Source: Pteria penguin (Eukaryota > Mollusca > Bivalvia > Pterioida > Pteriidae). From it: a DNA stretch of 64,000 nt. Both the position numbers and the translations under genes were made by a program. Below are positions 12,118 through 24,339 of the stretch, one piece after another. The DNA is taken from NCBI GenBank assembly GCA_035048485.1, contig CM068586.1, positions 32,334,849-32,398,848 of the forward strand. The letters run 5' to 3'. Each line of letters begins with the position of its first letter. Position 1 is the first letter of the stretch. Below the pieces are notes generated by a model. It was given only the letters and a program-made list of their open reading frames with translations. It searched no databases and was not told the origin of the DNA.

Positions 12118-12519
12118 TTGCTTTTCAGAGACATAGGAAAACGTATTGAGCGAAATAAAAAGTGCCACGAATGTGAAACAAATGATTTGTATAAAACAAC
12201 AGGGCCTTGCGAATGTCATATATGTGAAAACTTGATTTCTACAACTTGTAATAATAAAGAACTGAAAACTTTAAGATGTAAAATCTGCTCTTACAGTCGC
12301 AGGTGTGAACTGTTTTACCGATGCAAATATATAGAAAAGTCCATAACAAAAACATTTTGCATAGAATGTCAATTCTTGTGCTGGACGAGTTGTGAGTACA
12401 TTTTTCACTGCAAAATTTGGACAGTGTTGGTAACTGATACCAGGCAAACAGGAGGAGCTCACTCCACATGGCCTAATTTTAGTTTGAACATCTTCAAAGG
12501 GTCCGTGAAAATTGTTTAA
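12118..12519 (+). CDS. Cys-rich hypothetical ORF, probably a decayed element gene
   Basis: A 133-codon frame rich in cysteine: pairs CHEC, CECHIC, CKIC, CIEC with spacing like zinc-binding knuckles, and 18 cysteines in the first 100 residues. I do not recognise a family. An upstream stretch (about 11827-12117) has shorter frames in the same strand with FDGIPHIA and LLFSLEHFIKERKKF, hinting that this is the C-terminal piece of a longer broken gene. It lies within the 9.5-13.8 kb candidate element. A chance ORF is possible, but the density of paired cysteines makes it less likely. Confidence 0.3.
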   Translation: MLFRDIGKRIERNKKCHECETNDLYKTTGPCECHICENLISTTCNNKELKTLRCKICSYSRRCELFYRCKYIEKSITKTFCIECQFLCWTSCEYIFHCKIWTVLVTDTRQTGGAHSTWPNFSLNIFKGSVKIV

Positions 12520-13272
12520 TAAAATATAAAACTTAACGTGTGTTCATATGTTTTGAAAGATTAAATTCATAGCAGTAAATGTGGAGCAGAGCAAGTTGGG
12601 ATATGCTCGTGTGCGGATATTACTGTATCTATTACCTATACCACTACAGTCGAAAGGTACCCAGCTCCGATCAAATGCGATAGTTGATGTCGTATAATCT
12701 ATCGATCCCGTCCAAGACCTGGAAGAAAGAAGACAATCATCGTTTGATTTACCACTGGAATCGAGATAACGTGAACTCGAGAAAACCCATTTATCGATGA
12801 AGAAACAGACTTTCGTGCGTCGGAAAGCGTCGATACACATGTATCCCACTGTGAACTCTCTCTTGACTTGACAAGATCAAGATTGTCAGTACAAAATCAA
12901 TGTCGTTAGATTGATTAAGTTCAAAGTCGTATAGAAAACACAAAAACTAAGGTCTTCAATACAGATTCATATTCAACGTCGATAATATTGGTATATAGTC
13001 ATTCGTCATGAATTCCTTCGACACGTCATCGTTAGAGCACATTCACGTCGTCAAAATGAGATCAATTGATGATACATAGCTTTAACCGGGTATTGAAAAG
13101 AGACGGGTTCCGAGATTTTAATATTGATTTGCGGTACGTCTGGGATATGAAACCATGAGCACTAGACACCAAACATGTCAGTGATCGCGTTGAATGCATG
13201 ATGACAAGCCAGATCATACGACCTGGGAAAGCATGATGTCTCAACACGAAAGACACTCGCAAGGCATTCGAT

Positions 13273-13554
13273 GTGGTGTACGACGCTTGGAAAGAAATGG
13301 TCGTGACGTTGAGAGATTTGTCGATCATATCCACCTACAGACTCTTTCGATACGGAGAAGATTACACTAAGAACATACCGCAAAATCAAGAAGAACTGCC
13401 CTATTTGGAACTCTACGATATACCGTCCCGCGTGGAATACACCGCCTGTCATCCCGATTGCATTGGCGAACAAGATCATTGGAATCAACAAATGTTAGAA
13501 ATATGTCCCAAGTGTAGGAGTCACAACGAAGCCAAACATGAGATGCTCTCTTAA
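13273..13554 (+). CDS. Conserved hypothetical ORF with Cys/His C-terminus (copy in unit 1)
   Basis: The frame is 93 codons and extends upstream without a stop to at least CLNTKDTRKAFDVVYDAW. Features are a DYTKNIP segment, then ACHPDCIGEQDHW and a terminal CPKCRSHNEAKHE, which together look like a small metal-binding tail. Base composition is clearly more GC-rich than the surroundings. The second copy (22151-22721) is broken by two nonsense changes. A 5' piece starting MNSFDTSSLEHIHVVKMR lies at 13008 but is frameshifted here. Function is unknown. It may belong to a mobile or endogenous viral element, which I infer only from its repetition and composition. Confidence 0.4.
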   Translation: MVYDAWKEMVVTLRDLSIISTYRLFRYGEDYTKNIPQNQEELPYLELYDIPSRVEYTACHPDCIGEQDHWNQQMLEICPKCRSHNEAKHEMLS

Positions 13555-13835
13555 AAGACGGGGTCGGAAAGAAACTCGATCAGTTACCGTCATGTTGTCG
13601 AGACTATTAAAGTGACGGATTTGGTTCTCTTCAATTATAGAATATGAGATTAATATAAAAACTATCATTGCAATGGAAATAAATAATAATTTCAAATTGC
13701 ATGAATTGTGCTCCGAATGTGTACAGATATTACAATGTGTTATTTTCTATGATTGTTTTGTGTTGTTGTGCTTGACATGTGCTACGAATGTGCACCTAAT
13801 GTCCAATGTGCTTGAAATAATCAATATGTAGGCAT

Positions 13836-14060
13836 TTCAACAATTTATGTCTCTTAAGTGATTCTCATGGCCGTATTATTAGGATTCTAATAATATATAA
13901 ATATTTGAAAAGCAGAGTAAAAGTGCCCCAAAAAGTGAACAAAATAATAAAAATATGGCATATTTGAAAATAACGTGATTATCGTTTTGTCCTTGGAATA
14001 CATGAATAAGTTGAATGCATAAATGCACATTTCGACAATTTATGTCTCTTCAGCAATATC
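13836..14060 (-). repeat. Diverged fragments of the 360-bp dispersed repeat
   Basis: CATTTCAACAATTTATGTCT at 13836-13855 and CATTTCGACAATTTATGTCT near 14029 match the family seen at 59715 and 61855 (there CATTTCGACAACTT and similar). Between them, ATATATAAATATTTGAAAAG also fits the family. It abuts the right end of the candidate 9.5-13.8 kb element. Confidence 0.5.
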
Positions 14061-14062
14061 GA

Positions 14063-14198
14063 ATAACATATGAGAAGTTAGAGTTACAAAGATAACATAT
14101 GAGAAGTTAGAGTTACAAAGATAACATATGAGAAGTTAGAACTGCAATTTCTGCTAGGATTAATATCATTTCATTAACGATATATAGCTTTAATCAAT

Positions 14199-14230
<32 letters not shown>

Positions 14231-14248
14231 TGTATGTATGTATGTATA
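14063..14248. repeat. 29-bp tandem repeat and TATG microsatellite
   Basis: ATAACATATGAGAAGTTAGA starts at 14063, 14092 and 14121 (29-bp period, 2.8 units). A (TATG)n run of about 48 bp occupies 14201-14248. Both lie in the part of unit 1 that is missing from unit 2. Confidence 0.9.
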
Positions 14249-14489
14249 TATATCATTATCAACTCCATGCACCTTATATGCATTTTAATGGCTAAAAATC
14301 TCTTCAATGATGCTTGTTTACTAATTATATATCCCTTGAACAAAAACATATATGTTATATGTAAGACGTCTTCGATTTGGTTATAATTAATGAGTTAAGG
14401 GATATCAGAAGCCTGGAAAGATAAATCAGTAGATAAAAGAGGTCAAGAAATGATAGAATGAAAAAAAAAAGAAAAGAAAAAAAGAAAAA

Positions 14490-14989
14490 GGAGGAGTTAC
14501 TGGCTCAGTTATGTGGCAGAAGTCACCATGAAGCTATACAATACATGAATATAAATAATATACTAGAACATATAACACATTACAAAAATATTTGATTGTA
14601 GTGCAATTACGATACCGACTTAGGACGGTCATTTAATTTGACAAAAGCCAAACAAATGGTGTGGTTAACCGGTTTACGGGCCCACATTCCCACTCACCGT
14701 AACAGCAGAACAATCAAAGGACGTACATTTAAAAATTTATAAATAATCCTCCATGTAAAGAACAAGGGTAAACAGGTATCGCATATTGAGAGGTCATAAA
14801 AATATAAACACGTAAGGTATTGTAAAACACATAATGGTATAAAAATATATGCGACATCAACATGATAAACCGTGCTCTGCCAGTCTGAAAGCAAGCTAAG
14901 ATCCTAGATCTGTAGGAGTCCCGACTAACAGTCAGAGAGGACGAGGTTCAGGACCATGTCTCCTCTGAAAGAGGTTTGGACAAGGCCCG
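14490..14989 (-). mobile_element. Penelope-like element 3' UTR (copy 1)
   Basis: Non-coding tail between the stop codon of the reverse transcriptase frame (14990) and the 3' terminus at AGGAGTTACTGGCTCAG (14490). The same tail is attached to coding sequence at 35868-36702 and occurs alone at 7816-8216, which proves it belongs to the element. An A/G-rich tract (14461-14489) follows the terminus on the plus strand. Confidence 0.65.
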
Positions 14990-17016
14990 TCATATAGTCC
15001 CCACCGCCCTGTTAGTCAGCGTGCAACGTTCAAGTAAAAGTCTGCATAAGGCTGTAGAGGGGCCAAATACAAGACCTATAGTCTTTTTGATGATCTCAAT
15101 ATCATATTGTCTATTTAGAAGACGTTTGACTATTTTATTACATGATAAAATAACGTTATCGGAGCCTTTCACTTTCCTTAGTTTATATACGAGATCACCG
15201 TTAAAATTAGGATGGGAAATACCATTGGATACATACTGTTGAAAAGAAATATTTTCAAATTTAGATAGAAGTTCTGAATAAGATCTGAAGAATTTGCCGA
15301 ATGTTTTTCTTAGCTTGTGATATCTGTAACACTGAGTTCAAAGTTTAGTAGTAATTTGTAAATTTCGTTTATGAAAGTCCAAAACATCGGTGCAGCCTCT
15401 GACAAATCGAACTAATTGAGATATATAGATACCATATGATGGGAGTCGAGGGACATCGCCATCCAAGTAAGGGAAATTTACAATAGGAAATACAAAATCC
15501 TCATGTTTATCATAAATATTATTATATATTAGGTGGTTGATAATTTTGATGTTTAAATCTAAGAAAGGTGTAGATTTATCTCAAGTATTAGCTTTATTCA
15601 ATGTGAGCTCTGGTGGATATATTTCTGATATAAATTGTTCGAATTCAGGGTTGTCGATAACCAAAATGTCATCCAGATATCTGCAAGTATTATTAAATTT
15701 GTCAATGAGGTCAAAACGTTTTGATTTTTGAGTAGAAACCATAAAATCCATCTCATAACAATAAAGAAATAAATCTACTATCAGAGGCGCGCAGTTAGTA
15801 CCCATAGGAATCCCAACTATTTGTTGATATATCTTGCCATCAAATTGCACAAAAATATTATTCATGAGAAAGTCTAGTGCTTTACATAATTCCTTGCAAG
15901 TCCAGTATTTATATGAAGTATATTGTTTGTTGGAAAAGAATCCGGAGTTATTGGAGGTACATATGTACGTTTTAAATTCTCTGTGAAAACACCATTGTAT
16001 AAGAGACAGCAACTTGCTTTTAATCAAATCATGAGGCAGAGATGTATAAAGTGTAGAAAAATCAAATGTAGAAATTCGAGTCGCTTTGAAATTTAGCGAA
16101 AGAAGTTTGTCTATAACTTCATGAGAATTTTTAATCGACCAAAAGTAATTGATGTTACTATTATGAAATGCGACATCACAATATTTGATAATATGATCTT
16201 TTATAGCAGTTAGAGCAGACGTAATATGCTTCGATAGTACCGTAGTAGAGCAGTGGCTAGAATTAGATATGAAACGTGATTTATATGGACTTTTTTGTAG
16301 TTTTGGGAGCCAAGATATGGTTGGTAGATCCGATTGATCAGTTTTAATTTTGAAGTCGGACATGCTCATGAGGTGATCGTGCAAGGTGCTGTCTTTAGAG
16401 GTAGGGCTTTCCACATATGTAAAAGTGGAGTGTAATTCGTTTTTAAGTACTTCAATATAATATAGTTTTCAAACGACTATTATGTTATTACCTGCTTTAT
16501 CAGCAGGAACAAAGACATATTTAGCATGTAAGTCAGCTATCTTCTTTTTAATAGAATTTGCCGTCAATGTATTAGGCTGTTGAAATAATTGCAAATTTTC
16601 CGTAAAGTTCTTAATACGGATATCGACAATTCTTAAAATCTCGTATTTCCAATCATTAAGAGCATGAACCTTTACCTGTTCTTTTTTACACCAACGTTTA
16701 CAATATGTAGTTAAAGCATCTTCTATAACGTCACGGCATTTATTGAATTCTATCCTGGACGATAACCTATATTTAGGTCCTTTTCCAAAAAGGGTGCGCA
16801 ATGTCTTGTACAGTTTAGGTCACCAGTAATAACATGACCTGCCGGTTTATAAACATATTTAGAATTTTCACAAGAACACGACGAAGGAATAGAGTCTGAA
16901 ACATCAGGGTTAGATGTAACTTTATCATAATTTAAAATAAAATTTCTTATAGGCTTTTTGTACTGGTAATAAAGCGTATTCGTTCGTAGTTGGTGAGGAT
17001 ATGATAACTTCAACAT
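14990..17016 (-). pseudogene. Penelope-like retroelement reverse transcriptase, copy 1 (decayed)
   Basis: On the minus strand, in order: an N-terminal part with KGPKYRLSSRIEFNKC and VPADKAGNNIIVV, then a reverse transcriptase core with ISWLPKLQKSPYKSRF, FDFSTLYTSLPHDLI, GIPMGTNCAPLIVDLFLYCY and the catalytic RYLDDIL. A thumb-like tail follows with FLDLNIKI, LDGDVPRLPSYGIYISQLV and a C-terminus ending NRAVGTI. The core resembles PLE-type RTs widespread in invertebrates. Breaks are frameshifts near 16750-16801 and 16415-16468, a TGA at 15581-15583 and a TGA at 15338-15340; from 16414 to 14990 the frame is otherwise continuous. No GIY-YIG nuclease is visible. Assignment to PLE rests on motif memory; another RT class is possible. 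Confidence 0.7.
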
Positions 17017-18347
<1,331 letters not shown>

Positions 18348-18469
18348 GGGGGGGGGGGGTGGGGGGTGTTATAGACTCTTTTTAAAAGAGGTCCGATTGA
18401 AGGCGGGAGTATAAAAATGTAAACGAATTTCTTAAACGGCAATCTATTGTTAGTATATTATCTAAGATG

Positions 18470-18722
18470 TGTAAAAAATATCGTCGATGTCGTTAACGAG
18501 ATATGCTCGTTTTAAATTTCAACATTACCACGCCAACGCTTTGAATATTGATGAAGTCGTCTAGACGAAATCACGTAACAATGAAACTCGAGCTTTTTTG
18601 AAAAAAAATTTTGAAAAAAATAGGTCGAAAACTTTGCTAATTTTGACAGGACAAGGTTTTTATGTAAGACTTCGATGTCCCAGTAAACAGGGCGGGCACT
18701 CAATATTTCTCCATACCAAACG
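18470..18722 (+). pseudogene. Disrupted copy of the 77-codon ORF
   Basis: Homologous to 25671-25904 in unit 2. Compared with it, this copy lacks one A near 18479, which shifts the frame. It also has an extra A-rich block near 18600-18625 (TTTTGAAAAAAAATTTTG) and several substitutions. The 3' part (CAGGGCGGGCACTCAATATT) is unchanged. Confidence 0.45.
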
Positions 18723-19014
18723 TTAATTATTATCGTCTATTGGTTAAGTTGGGTGGGGCTTCAATGCGGTGACTTCGGCAGCTTCGACTCAGGGCTGATT
18801 GGGCCGATCGGCTATTTTTTTTTCTTTTTGCAGAATTGCAAAAAATTAGGTCACAGGTAAGTAACGCATACCTTATTTTAATTAAAAACTGCAAGTTTTC
18901 TTGTAAAACATCATTTTAAAATACATTATTTCTCGTGTAAACTTTCGTAGCGATTTGAAAACTTGAATCGGCGGCCATACGTGTCAAATTTATCGTGTAC
19001 ATACCGGTACACTA

Positions 19015-20124
19015 CGTTTATGATTAAAAATGTGTTGGTCAAATATTTTGAAATGTGCACTGCATTGAAAACACATTTGTTTTAAATGTAAGAAATTCCA
19101 ATGTGCTTGATATTGTGTAATGTGTATTCAAATGTGCAAGGTGTTCGATATTGTGCAAGGTGTGGGTGCAATGAGCATGAACTAATCAATATACATTTTG
19201 TAACTTATTAGAATATTATCGACAGATTTCTATGTATTCCCTAGATTTTAAGTTTATATTGATCTTGAACAAATTAGAAATTTTTCCGAGATCTTCAGTT
19301 GTTACACCTTGAGTTTTTACACCTTGCCTGTTTCATTATCATTTTGTGTCTTACACCAGTTTCGTTCGTATTTTACATTTGGTTAAATGAGACTCTGGAA
19401 AATGTATCAGCACACATTTGGTGAGAGTGTACTAAATCATTCAAATCTGCGGTGAAAGTCTATAAAAACTGAACTGAATCGAATAATCATGATTTTATAT
19501 CGTTATGGTTAGTATTTAAACTGTGTTATGATTTTATCCGTGTGTAATGAACTTACCGTGATTATAACATTGCATAATTAGTATCAATTACAATACATGA
19601 CAGAGAAAGGCTATGGAACTTTATTCAATCCCTGAGTTATTTTTTTTTTTTCATCTCATCCGTATACCAATTCCTGTTCCGAGTATTATTACAAACGTAG
19701 GAATAGGAGAAAGGAAGCTGTAACCTATAATGCCCCCTCTACTTATCTTTTACTGCAAATTTTCAATTTCAAAATTGTACCCATGCTTTTATTTAAGTTC
19801 AAACTATTTTGATATTCTTTCTATGGATGTACTAATTATATAGACAGATCATCTTCCATTACTCGGTATCAACGTTATATTATCATACCCCAAAACGTAT
19901 ATTTCATTTGGAAGCCTGCGTGACTCAGTCAGTAATGCGCTTGGCCCGTGACCGAGAGGTCAGGGTTCACCTGAGCGACTTTGTGTCACAAGCTTTATAA
20001 CAACATATACTCGGAAGAAATACTATGTAGCTATATAGAAATATAGCAATTGTGATTTCTTTTTCACATTTTTACAGAATTAAAATGTGGGTACCCAAGT
20101 ATTTACAGAACTCTGTCACGAAGT
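19015..20124 (+). repeat. 1.1-kb segment shared in inverted orientation with 8.6-9.7 kb
   Basis: The plus strand here matches the minus strand of 8641-9722. It begins near the motif-rich AATGTGC region and ends at CAGAACTCTGTCACGAAGTC. It is also present in unit 2 (about 26187-27306). It contains one insertion absent from the inverted copy (19723-20040) and lacks the one at 9241-9527. Confidence 0.7.
19723..20040 (+). mobile_element. Insertion with tRNA-like head (SINE-like), unit 1
   Basis: About 318 bp present in both tandem units but absent from the inverted copy, where GGAAGCTGTAA runs directly into ATATTGCAAATATGATTTC. It holds a tRNA-like block: GCGTGACTCAGTCAGTAATG (A box) and GAGGTCAGGGTTCACCTGAG (B box). 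A (TA/ATAG)-rich 3' end follows. The counterpart in unit 2 is near 26905-27220. Confidence 0.5.
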
Positions 20125-20125
20125 C

Positions 20126-22150
20126 CTTTGTATGATATTGATGGCGAGATACTAAAATTTGTGAGAAATAGTGCGGAATATGTGTAAATGCGATATTTAT
20201 GGGTAATAGTGAGTAAATTGACATATGATATATTTGTTACATTGCAAGATACATGTATGTACAAATGTAATTTTAAAGTTATGAAAATTTGAATGTAAAT
20301 TAACAAAACATTTAATGTAAAGTTATAAACATGTATGTGTTTCATGATTAAACAGCTTCTGATCAGTTATTAACCGTCTGTTTGTTATCATATTTAAAAT
20401 ATTGAATAGATATTATGAAATGTAATGTGGAATCAAAAATAACTTAACATTCACTATGATATATATCACACAAATATCATCAATCTGATAAATGATATAT
20501 ATCATACATATATCATCAATCTGATAAATATTATACATTTATCATTAATATGGTAGATATTGTACATATATCATCAATTATTTTCTAATTGTAATTTCAA
20601 GTAACACTTGGTCATACCACAAACACAGTTACCAATCAATTTCCTATTTTGAATACTTTAATTATTCAGCATTTCTACTTGTAAACATGTTTAAACAGAT
20701 AATTTTCTGTAATTGTTTATTTGCTGTTTTACAGAAAATGTGCTTCGAATGTGCAATGTGCTTAAAAGATTGTTTTCTATAATTTTTTTTTTTTTTGGTC
20801 TTTGTGTAGAAAAGGTGATTTGAACGTACACATAAAGTGTAATGTGCTTGAAAGGTGTAACATATATACATAGAGATATGCAAAACGCTCTCGACTCCTT
20901 TATGTCTAGAGGATTTATCAAGTGAAATCTTTTCAAATCAATATCGAAGAAGTACCAAACCGTTAATCATTCTCAAAGTTCAAGGACAGATACAAAATCG
21001 TGTAAGTTTCAAAAAGAAACTGTTATGGATTCCGAAATACTGAAAAATTCCGAGGTGAGACCAGGTGCCCGAGGAGAGTAAGCGTCTCCTGTTTGCATGC
21101 ATCACCCGTCACAGCAGTTCTTAAGAAACATGTCAAAATCAAGAGTTTTGGTTTCCTAATTGTACATACGAAAGTACAAAACTGGTATACAAAGTCATAT
21201 TTGGTGTTCACTGAACAGGTCATTTAGTCGCATTCCAGAATATCAATCATTCTAGAAAGAGGCACATCATGTTTTCGTACAAGATCCCCATAGCGACCGT
21301 AGAAGGTCACAACGTCTGACCGGTACTTTTGTGTAACCAGATGTATTGTTGAAACATCTATTGAAGTATCGATAGAATACAGAACTGAGAAGAACTTTAC
21401 AAGTTAAATCTTTAAAAATCAGATCATGGCGTCATATATCGAAATGAGGAAATACTTAAACTAGTGGTGTTAATTTTACCATATATCATTCCACATGATC
21501 CAAGGTCAGAGTGGGAGAGGGGAGGTCGGGGTGGAATAGGAAATGAGACTTTTGCAGCACCCCATCCCTCACTAAACAGATACTTTATTATTTAGCCCCC
21601 CCCCCCCTCCCCAAGGATATTAAATGAATATTACAAATGTTCTGTAGTCATATTGTAGAATTTTCGCAACATAATAAATGTTAAATCCTATCTAGTAGAG
21701 ATAATAGGCATTATAAATTCATCAATACATGAGGCAGGAAATTTTCAAGACATAATCAGAGAATACAATCTTGTATGTGAAATATGTATATTTCATACTG
21801 TAAACAACCAACATTAATGAGGTATTTAAGATAATCAATGAAATGTACATATACATGATTAACAATACACTTACTGATACTATAGGTACTATATAGCAAG
21901 ATGTGTTTGTAAATTACATGTAATAAGGTATAACAGAAGGATGATCTAGAGTAAATATTCAACTGACAAAAGAAGGTACCAATAATGTGTGTAGTATAGA
22001 ATGGTATGATATTCTTTAATGATCAACCTCTTACCTTATGTTGGAAGTCAAGTTTACTAAATTCCTCAAGCAATGACAGTAATGCATATAATTTAATTGG
22101 CAATGCTAAACTTCATACTTCACATAATAAGAAACAATAGTATGCATGTA
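20126..22150. other. Non-coding remainder of unit 1
   Basis: AT-rich DNA shared with 27308-29322. It holds three to four imperfect copies of an ATATATCATCAATCTGATAA repeat (20457-20580). It also has an AATGTGCTT motif cluster (20745-20850) and a fragment (about 20936-21115) containing GACCAGGTGCCCGAGGAGAG that recurs at 34668-34805 and, diverged, near 57990. A C-run lies at 21598-21606. No convincing gene. Confidence 0.6.
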
Positions 22151-22156
22151 TTCGTC

Positions 22157-22721
22157 ATGAATTCCTTCGACACGTCATCGTTAGAGCACATTCACGTCGT
22201 CAAAATGAGATACGGATTGATGATACATAGCTTTAACCGGGTATTGAAAAGAGACGGGTTCCGAGATTTTAATATTGAGTTGCGGTACGTCTGGGATATG
22301 AAACCATGAGCACTAGACACCAAACATGTCAGTGATCGCGTTGAATGCAAGCCAGATCATACGACCTGGGAAAGCATGACGTGGACATAAAGGACCGTTA
22401 GAATGTCTCAACACGAAAGACACTCGCAAGGCATTCGATGTGGTGTACGACGCTTGGAAAGAAATGGTCGTGACGTTGAGAGATTTGTCGATCATATCCA
22501 CGTAGAGACTCTTTCGATACGGAGAAGATTACACTAAGAACATACCGCAATATCAAGAATAACTGCCCTATTTGGAACTCTACGATATACCGTCCCGCGT
22601 GGAATACACCGCCTGTCATCCCCATTGCATTGGCGAACAAGATGAATGGAATCAACAAATGTTAGAAATATGTCCCAAGTGTAGGAGTCACAACGAAGCC
22701 AAACATGAGATGCTCTCTTAA
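22157..22721 (+). pseudogene. Conserved hypothetical ORF, unit 2 copy (nonsense and frameshift)
   Basis: The 5' part is better here than in unit 1: the ATG at 22157 opens MNSFDTSSLEHIHVVKMR and stays open for 50 codons to YVWDMKP, then TGA, after which ALDTKHVSDRVEC continues in the same frame to another stop. The 3' part, equivalent to 13273-13554, has TAG near 22503 and TAA near 22560. So each unit preserves a different part of one ancestral gene. I do not recognise the product. Confidence 0.4.
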
Positions 22722-22834
22722 AAGACGGGGTCGGAAAGAAACTCGATCAGTTACCGTCATGTTGTCGAGACCATTAAAGTGACGGATTTGGTTCTCTTCA
22801 ACTATAGAATATGAGATTATGAGATTATGCACAT

Positions 22835-24339
22835 CGGTGCAATCGAACTAATTGAGATAGATACCATATGATGGGAGTCGAGGGACATCGCAATCCAAGT
22901 AAGGGAAATTTACAATAGGAAATCCAAAATCCTCACGTTTATCATAAATATTATATATTATATATTATATAATTTTGATGTTTAAATCTAAGAAAGGTGT
23001 AGATTTATCTCAAGTATTAGCTTTATTCAATGTGAGCTCTGGTGGATATATTTCTGATATAAATTGTTCGAATTCAGGGTTGTCGATAACCAAAATGTCA
23101 TCCAGATATCTGCAAGTATTATTAAATTTGTCAATGAAGTCAAAACGTTTTGATTTTTGAATAGAAACCATACAATCCCTCTCATAACAATAAAGAAATA
23201 AATCTGCTATCAGAGGCGCGCAGTTAGTACCCATAGGAATCCCAACTATTTGTTGATATATCTTGCCATCAAATTGCACAAAATTATTATTCATGAGAAA
23301 GTCTAATGCTTTACATAATTCCTTGCAAGTCCAGTATTTATATGAAGTATATTGTTTGTTGGAAAAGAATCCGGAGTTATTGGAAGTACATATGTACGTT
23401 TTAGATTCTCTGTGAAAACACCATTGTATAAGAGACAGCAACTTGCTTTTAATCAAATCATGAGGCAGAGATGTATAAAGTGTAGAAATATCAAATGTAG
23501 AAATTTGAATCGCTTTGAAATTTAGCGAAAGAAGTTTGTCTATAACTTCATGAGAATTTTTAATCGACCAAAAGTAATTGATGTTACTATTATGAAATGC
23601 GACATCACAATATTTGATAATATGATCTATAAAAGCAGTTAGAGCAGACGTAATATGCTTCGATAGTACCGTAGTAGAGCAGTGGCTAGAATTAGATATG
23701 AAACGTGATTTATATGGACTTTTATGTAGTTTTGGGAGCCAAGATATGGTTGGTAGATCCGGTATATTGAAGTACTTCAATATAATATAGTTTTCAAACG
23801 ACTACTATGTTATTACCTGCTTTATCAGCAGGAACATATTTAGCATGTAAGTCAGCTATCTTCTTTTTAATAGAATTTGCCGTCAATGTATTAGGCTGTT
23901 GAAATAAATGCGAATTTTCCGTAAAGTTCTTAATACGGATATCGACAATTCTTAAAATCTCGTATTTCCAATCATTAAGAGCATGAACCTTTACCTGTTC
24001 TTTTTTACACCAACGTTTACAATATGTAGTTAAAGCATCTTCTATAACGTCACGGCATTTATTGAAATCTATCCTGGACGGTAACCTATATTTAGGTCCT
24101 TTTCCAAAAAGGGTGCGCAATGTTTTGTCCGAAATACACTTTAGGTCACCAGTAATAACATGACCTGCCGGTTTATAAACATATTTAGAATTTTCACAAG
24201 AACACGACGAAGGAATAGAGTCTGAAACATCAGGGTTAGATGTAACTTTATTATTATTTAAAATAAAATTTCTTATAGGCTTTTTGTACTGGTAATAAAC
24301 CGTATTCGTTCGTAGTTGGTGAGGATATGATAACTTCAT
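22835..24339 (-). pseudogene. Penelope-like retroelement reverse transcriptase, copy 2 (decayed)
   Basis: N-terminal part intact over 181 codons (24339-23794) with a Cys pair (SSCSCENSKYVYKPAGHVIT) and KGPKYRLPSRIDFNKC, ending at VPADKAGNNIVVV. After a deletion, the RT core (23780-23010) has ISWLPKLHKSPYKSRF, GIPMGTNCAPLIADLFLY and RYLDDIL. It ends at the same TGA as copy 1. The thumb and 3' UTR are lost in the unit 2 deletion near 22830. The core keeps all visible catalytic aspartates, but the stop and deletions make it inactive. Confidence 0.7.

Larger units (their letters stand above)
9524..13835. mobile_element. Candidate TIR element with motif-rich inverted ends
   Basis: The left end (from 9524) begins GCATATTGATTATTTCAAGC. 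The right end (to about 13835) carries the inverse, GCTTGAAATAATCAATATG. Inside each end are many copies of a CAAGCACATT/AATGTGCTTG motif, in opposite orientation at the two ends (about 9541-9790 and 13696-13833). The body holds three ORF remnants and a 37-bp minisatellite. Because the left end continues into a segment shared with 19-20 kb, the exact boundary is unsure. No transposase is recognised, so class assignment stays open. Confidence 0.35.

Noticed and set aside
12544..12849. 101-codon minus-strand ORF
   Set aside because: Ser-rich, no domain; lies opposite a GC-richer block that seems to read on the plus strand.
14976..15242. Plus-strand ORF opening MDKARHIVPTALLV (also at 36355)
   Set aside because: Antisense shadow of the Penelope-like C-terminal coding region.
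20103..20345. 80-codon minus-strand ORF repeated at 27273-27515
   Set aside because: Identical only because it lies in the tandem duplication; no domain, hydrophobic AT-biased composition.
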